Assembly: GCA_020631575.1 (NCBI GenBank)
Contig: JAHDGX010000010.1
Location: 9,092 to 24,685 of the forward strand
DNA: 15,594 bases
Direction: 5' to 3'
DNA from: Candidatus Altimarinota bacterium
GTDB lineage: Bacteria > Patescibacteriota > Gracilibacteria > BD1-5 > UBA6164
The notes under the pieces are model-generated. The model did no database searches, was not told the DNA's origin, and was given only the letters and a program-made list of their open reading frames with translations. Below, one piece after another: positions 1 to 5,328 of this stretch (its first letter is position 1; every line of letters begins with the position of its first letter). A program made the translations under genes and the position numbers.

Positions 1-1124
1 CCCTCAGGATTTTTTACTCTAAGTTTTTTCAGTTCTCCAAGAACTTTTTTGATAAGTGATTTCTTGATTGTTTCAAGTGTCGCATTTGATTGAAGCATTT
101 CTCTTGAAATATTCAGTGGGAGATCAGTCGTTTCTACAACTCATGATACAAACCTGAGCCATACAGGAAGAAGCTCTTTTGCATGTTCTAAGATGAGCAC
201 ATTTTGTACATAGAGCTTTGGTCCATAATCTTTGTTTGGATCTCTCATATCCGCAAAAGCATTTGTCTGTTCCGGTATAAAGAGGAGTGAATTATAGCTC
301 ACAGTTCACTCTATAGAGCTGTGAACATGTCCAAGTGGAGCATTAAAATCCATAGATACAGATTGGTAAAACTCTTTATATTCTTCCTCTTTTATACTCG
401 TTTTAGATTTTTTCCAAATCGGTTTTGTTTCATTTACTTGCTCAAATCCTAGATCTTTAGGCTCTTTTTTCTTTTCTTCTTCTGACCTCGTATCATTTTC
501 GAGCATCATGATAGGTACTGCAACGTAATTTGAGTACTTTTTAATAAGTTCTCTCACTTTCCAGTCCTCAAGAAGTTCATGATTCCCTTCACTTAGGTGA
601 AGTACCACTTGTGTTCCTCTTCCCTGTTTTGTAGTTTCCTCTAATTTATACCCTGATTTTCCATCACTTGACCACTTATGCGCTTTTTCATCGAGTCCAG
701 ATCTCGTAATCACATCAACACTTTCAGCAACCATGAATGCTGAATAAAACCCAACACCAAATTGTCCTATAAGGTTATGATCACCTCCTTCCTTAGCTTT
801 CTCGAGTTTTTCCATGAACTCCTTTGTTCCAGATTTTGCAATCGTCCCGATGTGTTTATGAATCTCTTCCTCTGTCATACCGATACCATTATCCGTGATA
901 GTGAGAGTTTTAGCCTCTTTATTTATTTCTACTTTGATCTCAAAGTTTGTATCATCACCAAGAAAGTTTGTATCAGTCAGAGCCTTAAGTCTCGCTTTAT
1001 CAATTGCGTCACTCGCATTAGAGATAAGTTCTCTCAGGAATATTTCTTTGTTTGAATAAATCGAGTGCGTCAACAGTTCCAGAATCCTCCCCGTTTCTGC
1101 CTCAAAGTTATGTTGTTTCGACAT
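1..1124 (-). CDS. htpG: Molecular chaperone HtpG (Hsp90), N-terminal part, cut by window edge
   Basis: ATP-dependent cytosolic chaperone of the Hsp90 family. The visible 374 codons cover the GHKL ATPase domain and the start of the middle domain, out of about 630 in full-length relatives. Visible GHKL motifs are RELISNASDA (residues 31-40, with E32 and N36 expected to act in ATP hydrolysis and Mg binding), ITDNGIGM (76-83, ATP-binding D78) and the lid motif IGQFGVGFYSAF. A TGA at 306-308 and another near 131-133 fall on conserved glycines (HSSIEG and RFVSG), so both must encode Gly. The ATG at 1124 gives the family-typical start a few residues before FEAETGRILELL. A GTG further up at 1160 would overlap the operator and is unlikely. 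There is no Shine-Dalgarno. It is divergent from the dapD-like gene, with its own promoter and a CIRCE-like operator. Only 2 of 24 glycines use TGA, a low share for this window. Confidence 0.97.
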
Positions 1125-1152
1125 AGTAAAATAATTTAGTAAGTAATTTTTG

Positions 1153-1180
1153 TTAAGCACCTAAAAATATTAGGTGCTAA
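1153..1180 (-). promoter_or_regulatory. CIRCE-like inverted repeat (HrcA operator candidate) for htpG
   Basis: Reading the minus strand, TTAGCAC is followed by 13 nt and then GTGCTTA. The CIRCE consensus is TTAGCACTC-N9-GAGTGCTAA, which also has 13 nt between TTAGCAC and GTGCTAA. The outer heptamers match except for one base, while the inner TC/GA pair is CT/AG here and keeps the symmetry. The repeat lies directly downstream of a good -10 box and 28 nt upstream of the htpG ATG, the position where HrcA blocks transcription at chaperone promoters. The assignment rests on sequence similarity and position. It could also act as an RNA hairpin in the leader. Confidence 0.6.
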
Positions 1181-1181
1181 A

Positions 1182-1209
1182 ATTTTATTGATATTTAGTT
1201 TAGGGTCAA
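1182..1209 (-). promoter_or_regulatory. Sigma70-type promoter of htpG
   Basis: On the minus strand a TTGACC -35 box (1209-1204) is separated by 16 nt from a TAAAAT -10 box (1187-1182). Each box differs from consensus at one position. Predicted transcription starts at about 1175, inside the CIRCE-like repeat, as expected for an HrcA-repressed promoter. Confidence 0.5.
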
Positions 1210-1238
1210 GAGATATTTTTTTTAGATTTTATTAAAAA

Positions 1239-1266
1239 TTGACTATATTAATTTTATAATTATAAA
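1239..1266 (+). promoter_or_regulatory. Sigma70-type promoter of the dapD-like gene
   Basis: TTGACT (1239-1244), a 16-nt spacer, then TATAAA (1261-1266). Each box has one mismatch to consensus. A TATAAT at 1255-1260 is also present but sits only 10 nt from the -35. Predicted transcription starts near 1273 and leaves a leader of about 65 nt, unusually long for this window. The leader holds the palindrome at 1290-1305 and a strong ribosome-binding site. Confidence 0.5.
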
Positions 1267-1289
1267 TTAATAACTTCTTAGAAATAAGA

Positions 1290-1305
1290 GGTTTTTGCAA
1301 AAACC
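1290..1305 (+). repeat. Perfect 16-bp palindrome in the dapD leader
   Basis: GGTTTTTGCAAAAACC is a perfect dyad 32 nt upstream of the dapD ATG and downstream of the predicted transcription start. It is preceded by a short hairpin, TCTTA-GAAA-TAAGA (1276-1289, stem partly approximate). It could be a DNA operator for a dimeric regulator or a weak leader hairpin. It lacks the GC-rich stem and U-tract of a terminator. Function is unknown. Confidence 0.4.
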
Positions 1306-1326
1306 AAACAGAAACACAAACGTCAT

Positions 1327-1331
1327 GGAGG
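1327..1331 (+). promoter_or_regulatory. Strong Shine-Dalgarno site of the dapD-like gene
   Basis: GGAGG lies 6 nt upstream of the ATG at 1338 and fixes that start. It is the only clear Shine-Dalgarno in the window; the leaders of the other genes show AT-rich sequence with no GGAG-like core. This contrast supports a foreign origin of the gene. Confidence 0.75.
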
Positions 1332-1337
1332 TAAATC

Positions 1338-2516
1338 ATGACAAAATTAACTTCAATGGAAGCAGCACTATTCCGGATCTACGACAAGTACGAACGCTCA
1401 CCTGTGAGGTTCACAAACGGTCCAATCCAAAATGCCACTGGTGAAAATGCTGCATCAGCTGCAATTTTTGCATTTGGTATGATGACGGACCTCGATGAGG
1501 AAGAAACCCTTAGTCTCTTCGGTGAGCATCTCCAAACAGTTCTTGACAATCCAGATGGTGAAAGTCACGAAAATATTCGTCAGTTTATGAAGACCGGTTT
1601 CCGTGGTCTATCATACCCTGTCGGATATGGTCTTGCGGAACGTCCTCGCTCTCTTTCGAGCGTGGTTGAAACTCTGTGGGATGATCGTAGCGACATTGAA
1701 CCTGAATCCAACTTCGACGGCCGGTCTGAGATCATTACGATCTTCGAAGCTATCGAAGCTGGTTATCTCGGTCCTGTCTCTGTGAATATGATCGGACTTG
1801 GAAAGGCTGGAACTCAGAAGCAGGCTCAATCATGCTGCGAAGTTTTCCCATGGGTGAAGCAGGGTCTTCTCATCGGTCTTCCGAAGCTTTTCAAGAAGCG
1901 GAAGATTGGTGACTACCATGACATCTTGCCTACAAAAGGCATGAGTTGGGATCAATTTGCAGCACTTCCGCTCGCTGAAAACTCTACCCGACTTGTTCCT
2001 GATGGTTTTCGTCGTGGCACGTTCACACCGGATACAGCTGGGATGCCAAACGTTTGGGTGAATGCAGGTGCGCGTGTCATGCCTGGTGTCATGGTCGACG
2101 CTGGAGCAACTATTGGTTCATGTGCCTACGTTGGAAAGAAAGTACACGTTTCTGGGAAAGCTGGTCTTGGTGGTGTGTTCGAGCCGTTGGGCGATACCCC
2201 AACCGTCGTTGGGGATCATGCCTTCATCGGCTTGCTCTCTGAACCAGCTGATGGTGTCATCGTTGGGCCTGGTGCCGTTATGGCTGCAAATTGTGGAGCA
2301 GTCACAGCAAGCACACGCATCTACGATGATCGTGAAAACTCCTCGACACGAGGGCAATACTGGACTGGTTTCATTCCACATGACAGTCTGGCAGTTGCTG
2401 GCACATATCAGCGCGAAGGATCCAAAGCACAAATTTCGTGCGTATATCTTGTTAAAGATATGGATCCTGAAAAGCGGGGAAAAGTCTCCATCAACGAAGA
2501 ACTTCGTTCACTCTAA
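1338..2516 (+). CDS. dapD: Tetrahydrodipicolinate N-succinyltransferase (DapD-type), extended N-terminus
   Basis: Predicted to transfer succinyl from succinyl-CoA to tetrahydrodipicolinate in the succinylase branch of lysine/diaminopimelate synthesis. The 392-residue product is about 118 residues longer than E. coli DapD (274). Residues from about 130 onward align with it: EAIEAGYLGP, then RLVPDGFRRGTF, then hexapeptide left-handed beta-helix repeats from VNAGARVMPGVMVD to SCAYVGKKVHVSG, then STRIYD and a C-terminus ending RGKVSINEELRSL. The catalytic pair known from DapD (Asp141/Glu189 in E. coli) is kept as D254 (GVMVD) and E302 (LLSEP). Residues 1 to about 115 are an extension I do not recognise. 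The gene stands alone with its own promoter, ribosome-binding site and terminator. Sampled stretches are 52-57% GC against about one third around it, and none of 43 glycines uses TGA. Family is confident; activity in this host, with no other lys/dap gene in view, is uncertain. Confidence 0.88.
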   Translation: MTKLTSMEAALFRIYDKYERSPVRFTNGPIQNATGENAASAAIFAFGMMTDLDEEETLSLFGEHLQTVLDNPDGESHENIRQFMKTGFRGLSYPVGYGLAERPRSLSSVVETLWDDRSDIEPESNFDGRSEIITIFEAIEAGYLGPVSVNMIGLGKAGTQKQAQSCCEVFPWVKQGLLIGLPKLFKKRKIGDYHDILPTKGMSWDQFAALPLAENSTRLVPDGFRRGTFTPDTAGMPNVWVNAGARVMPGVMVDAGATIGSCAYVGKKVHVSGKAGLGGVFEPLGDTPTVVGDHAFIGLLSEPADGVIVGPGAVMAANCGAVTASTRIYDDRENSSTRGQYWTGFIPHDSLAVAGTYQREGSKAQISCVYLVKDMDPEKRGKVSINEELRSL

Positions 2517-2578
2517 TCAAGCATCAAACTCCCCGGTCGTCACTAAAAGGCGACTCGCGGAGAGAGAAAGAATACCTG

Positions 2579-2605
2579 AGGCCGATGCAATTGCATCGGC
2601 CTTTT
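2579..2605 (+). terminator. Palindromic terminator after the dapD-like gene
   Basis: A perfect dyad spans 2579-2602, with half-site AGGCCGATGCAA, and is followed by a short T run (2602-2605). It is the most GC-rich hairpin in the window. The T run is short, so termination may be incomplete. The perfect symmetry could also suit a protein-binding or recombination site. It separates dapD from the operon starting at 2694. The remaining gap sequence (2517-2578 and 2606-2680) shows no gene. Confidence 0.65.
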
Positions 2606-2680
2606 GGCTGCTTATAAAATATTTTAGAGATTTTGCAACTGTATTTTTCGCTGAGTTCTCCCAAAAGTATGTTTTTTTGA

Positions 2681-2686
2681 TACAAT
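2681..2686 (+). promoter_or_regulatory. -10 box of the operon at 2694, probably giving a leaderless mRNA
   Basis: TACAAT lies exactly 7 nt upstream of the ATG at 2694, so transcription from it would begin at or next to the start codon. No convincing -35 box is seen 16-18 nt upstream and no Shine-Dalgarno is present. TANNNT boxes 6-8 nt before the start are the usual sign of leaderless transcripts. This is inferred from sequence only. Confidence 0.4.
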
Positions 2687-2693
2687 AGAGCCT

Positions 2694-3110
2694 ATGCAAT
2701 ATAAAATACCAGTACAAATAGAAAATGAGGATCCAATATTTCTTGGACTCAGCCTCAGGCAACTTGCGATCATTATGGTCGGTTTTTGACTTGCCTATGG
2801 TATTTTTCAGACGCTTGTTCCAAATACTGGGGCAGAAATAGCATTTATACCGAGTGGTATTATTGCTGCTCTGACCGTTGCAGTAGCTATTTTTAAAATA
2901 CATGAGATGACCTTTATCCCATTTGTACTCGCAGTCATTAGAGGAAATATTTTTCCAAAAATGAGACAATGGGATAACAGTGTAGATAGTTTCCAACCTA
3001 TTGATGTAGGATTTCTCTCAAGCGAGTGAGAAAAGAAAACAGATAATATTGATATGAGTGATAAGGCATCAACGATGCAAGAGCTTCAAGAAAAACTTAA
3101 AAAAATCTAA
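2694..3110 (+). CDS. PrgI-family membrane protein (T4SS-like module)
   Basis: A 138-residue protein with the typical PrgI opening, a short cytosolic start (YKIPVQIENEDPIFLGLSLR), then hydrophobic segments at about 23-41 and 50-68, a further hydrophobic stretch near 72-86, and a charged tail ending QELQEKLKKI. PrgI-family proteins are small inner-membrane components of Gram-positive-type conjugation or type IV secretion systems, comparable in position to VirB3, and usually precede a TraC/VirB4 gene, as here. In-frame TGA codons lie in MVGFG and in the tail SSEG. It is the first gene of an eight-gene operon; the next start is 8 nt downstream. The start follows from the -10 box just upstream and the family-typical N-terminus. 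Whether it serves conjugation, secretion or a pilus cannot be told from sequence. Confidence 0.8.
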
Positions 3111-3118
3111 TACCTAGT

Positions 3119-3826
3119 ATGCCAGTAAAAAATAAAAAAACGACAACTCCTGATGGAAGTACACAAAGACACCTTCCCTTCTCACAAATACGTGAAAATA
3201 TTATAGTGATGAAGGATTCGTCAGCGAGAGTGGTACTCAAATGTAGCACTATAAATTTTCTACTCAAAAGTACAGAGGAACAAGATGCTATCATCATGAG
3301 TTTTCAAAGATTCTTAAACGCACTAGACTTCCCAGTGCAGATCATGGTACGCTCCACCAAGCTTGATATCGATGGTTATCTCGAAAAGCTCAAAACAAAA
3401 GCTGTAAACCAGAAAAATGAACTTCTCCAAAATCAAACATACGAATACATAGAATATCTAAAAAAGCTTGTTGAGGTAGCTCAAATCATGAAAAAAGACT
3501 TTTATATAGTTGTCCCTTTTGATAAAGAAGAGGATCAAAGTGTCAAAGCCACTGGAATTTTTTGAATCTTTAAAAGCTTTTGGAGAGCTATCAATAACGG
3601 TGATGATATAGTAAAAATCAGGGATCAAATCAAAAACTTTTCTGGAATGAAAAAATGAATTTCTGGAAGAGTAAACACTGTAAAAACAAGCTTAGAGAGT
3701 ATTGGCATACGTTCGAGTGAACTTGGAAAAACTGAGCTTGTATGACTTTTAAGTGAATACTATAATCCAGCACTCTGAAACCTGAGGCCTATGAAATCTG
3801 ACATTTCTGAGTATAATCTTGTATAA
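3119..3826 (+). CDS. TraC/VirB4 N-terminal-like domain protein without ATPase domain
   Basis: A 235-residue soluble protein. After a basic start, residues 18-140 resemble the N-terminal domain of TraC/VirB4 conjugation ATPases: LPFSQIRENIIVMKDSSARV, then FLLKSTEEQDAIIMSFQRFL, DFPVQIMVRSTKLDIDGYLE and a helical stretch before KKDFYIVVPF. CPR genomes often carry such stand-alone TraC-like proteins beside PrgI. There is no P-loop ATPase domain: the only similar string, SSELGKT, lacks the leading Gly and sits in the helical C-terminal part. Four in-frame TGA codons occur, all in the second half, so with the standard code the gene would appear truncated at 148 residues. It lies 8 nt after the PrgI gene. 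Its partner ATPase is not in the window. It may be a structural or regulatory domain of a membrane complex; exact function is unknown. Confidence 0.75.
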
Positions 3827-3845
3827 TATTTTTATAAATCGTAGT

Positions 3846-4187
3846 ATGAAGTTCTTTTCTTTAATCTTTGCTTTTATCTTAAGTTATCATGCTAGTTTTG
3901 CATCAAATGATAATATTTTATGAATATCTGATTCAAAACTCCGAAAATGAGATGTGCATCTTGATGATATCCCAAATGCTATTAGGAGTGCAATAGACTT
4001 TTTCATGTGAATTGCAGGTACAATCTCTGTTATATTTATTATAATCGGTGCATATAAAATACTCTTTGGCTCTCTCCAACAAGACAAGACAAAGTGACGT
4101 GATACAATTATTATGGCACTTGGAGGTTTTGCTCTTGCAGCGCTTGCATGGATGATCATAAAAGTTATACTCGCTAACCTATCATAG
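3846..4187 (+). CDS. VirB2/T4SS-type pilin-like small secreted membrane protein
   Basis: A 113-residue protein with an N-terminal signal peptide (MKFFSLIFAFILSYHASFAS, likely cleaved near residue 20), a short polar segment, and two transmembrane helices at about 54-76 and 87-110 joined by a charged loop (LQQDKTKGRD). This two-helix arrangement, with a small Gly/Ala-rich second helix, is typical of VirB2/TrbC-like pilins and the CPR T4SS_pilin group. Four TGA codons are read as Gly. It follows the TraC-like gene by 19 nt, and the next gene starts 2 nt after it. A TATAAA box at 3833-3838 sits 7 nt before the ATG and may give a second, leaderless transcript, which would suit a pilin needed in excess. 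Inner-membrane location is predicted. Confidence 0.7.
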
Positions 4188-4189
4188 CT

Positions 4190-4660
4190 ATGTCTCAAAA
4201 CTCAAATTTACTGTACAAATGGAACTATGAAGACCTCAGAGACAGAAGTCCTCTCTGGTATATGATTGCTCTTTCCATTGCAATTGGACTTATAATCTGG
4301 GGGTTTCTCAATAGACAATATGGTATGAGTATTGTGATTATGCTTGCAACTTGATTTTACTACTATCTTGAAAACAACTCTGATGAGCATGTCAGTGTAG
4401 AAGTCAGTGATTTATGAATTAAGGTACAGTGAATATTTTATGACTACGCAAAAATAGCTGGATACTCTCTCGTATACCAGTGAGATAGTGCTGTATTTCT
4501 TAGGCTCATGATAAATAAAAGAGGTATTTGAGTACTCAATGTAAAGGTAGATAATACTATCGCTGCAAACCTAAGAAGTATTCTCCCAAACTATATTGAG
4601 GAAAATGAAAAACAAGAAATAAGCTTCAGTGAAAAAATTATATCACTCTTAAAACTCTAA
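4190..4660 (+). CDS. Small membrane protein with two N-terminal helices and a soluble domain
   Basis: I do not recognise this 156-residue protein with certainty. Two closely spaced hydrophobic segments (about 22-40 and 44-60) form a hairpin anchor. They are followed by a cytosolic beta-rich region (VSVEVSDLGIKVQG, YDYAKIAGYSLVY, then FLRLMINKRGIGVLNVKV) and a C-terminal helical part. The pattern of strands plus a final helix resembles bacterial PH-like domains that follow a two-helix anchor, but this is inference. Five in-frame TGA codons are present. It starts 2 nt after the pilin gene and ends 11 nt before the next, so it is translated as part of the T4SS-like operon and may be an accessory membrane component. 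Confidence 0.6.
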
Positions 4661-4671
4661 AATAGTATACT

Positions 4672-5094
4672 ATGAAAATCTTATTTTCTATCATTATAAA
4701 TGGTGCTATTCTCTACGCTATGACTTACCTACTTTGAGAGAATGCTGATAAGGCAATTGAGGCTGGTATTATTTTATGATGTGACGACTGTGAATATACC
4801 TCTCTCGAAGCCCTCAAGACATATATTATTTGATGAGTTATACTGGGTCTCATAAATGTTACAATTAGGCCGGTACTTAAAATACTCTCTCTTCCACTAT
4901 TCTTTTTATTCTTTGGAATGGCTAGCTTTGTGATTAACTGAGTCTTACTATACCTCTTCACATTTATAATAAATGACATCCTCTTAATACCTGGTGTAGG
5001 ATACGAAATAAATGGAATAATAAACTACGTAATTGCAGTTGCAATTTTTACAGTTTTGAATACCCTCTACTCACTATTATTCTTTAAAAAATAA
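4672..5094 (+). CDS. PF04020-type (phage holin 4 superfamily-like) membrane protein
   Basis: A 140-residue integral membrane protein with four predicted helices (about 3-21, 49-66, 73-97 and 113-136). The segment GLINVTIRPVLKILSLP (58-74) is the signature of the widespread bacterial family PF04020, named after a distant holin resemblance but not phage-borne in most genomes. Function is unknown. A CDDC motif (37-40) in the loop after the first helix is unusual and could form a disulfide or bind metal. TGA codes for Gly at several sites, including a tandem TGA TGA in YIIGGVILG. It lies 11 nt after the preceding gene and 2 nt before secG, inside the operon. Confidence 0.75.
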
Positions 5095-5096
5095 GT

Positions 5097-5315
5097 ATGC
5101 TATCTTTCATGCAAGCAGCTGAAGTTATACTTTCTATAGCAATCATTTTCGTTGTTTTAGTTCAAAACAAAAACGTTACACTTAACCTTTCAAGTATGTC
5201 TGGAGGAATGGGGACAGTTACAAAAAGAGGTCCTGAAAAAGTACTTCACAATGCTACTATTATTATAGGAGCTGCCTTCATTGTGAACTCTCTACTACTT
5301 TTTGTAATCTCGTAA
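5097..5315 (+). CDS. secG: Preprotein translocase subunit SecG
   Basis: A 72-residue subunit of the SecYEG channel, which supports SecA-driven protein export across the cytoplasmic membrane. It has two hydrophobic helices (about 7-23 and 52-71) joined by the conserved SecG loop: LVQNKNVTLNLSSMSGGMG, then TKRGPEKVLHNAT. Length fits the family. An alternative start at the fifth codon (MQAAEV) would give a family-typical N-terminus; the first ATG is favoured because it sits 2 nt after the upstream gene. It is one of two genes in the window without TGA. Its place inside the T4SS-like operon, directly before a substrate-binding protein, suggests co-expression of export capacity with exported surface proteins. 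Confidence 0.93.
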   Translation: MLSFMQAAEVILSIAIIFVVLVQNKNVTLNLSSMSGGMGTVTKRGPEKVLHNATIIIGAAFIVNSLLLFVIS

Positions 5316-5328
5316 GTAGAAATCTAAC

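Noticed and set aside
762..1055. Plus-strand open frame of 97 codons
   Set aside because: It lies antisense to the well-supported htpG ATPase domain and shows no family-like sequence.
1125..1160. Upstream GTG start giving htpG 12 extra residues
   Set aside because: The extra codons overlap the CIRCE-like repeat and do not resemble HtpG N-termini; the ATG at 1124 fits the family.
2579..2602. Attachment site or insertion-sequence end at the 24-bp palindrome
   Set aside because: There is no second copy at the left border of the dapD unit, no direct repeat and no integrase or transposase in the window; a terminator explains it adequately.
2062..2688. Plus-strand open frame of 208 codons overlapping the dapD gene
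   Set aside because: It is out of frame with the clear DapD domain, runs through the terminator palindrome and has Cys/Trp-rich, non-natural composition.
2517..2996. Minus-strand open frame of 159 codons
   Set aside because: It is antisense to the PrgI-like gene and the dapD terminator; the plus strand explains the region better.
3119..3826. Possible Walker A motif (SSELGKT) in the TraC-like protein
   Set aside because: The leading Gly of GxxxxGKT is missing at the right spacing and no Walker B or ATPase core follows.
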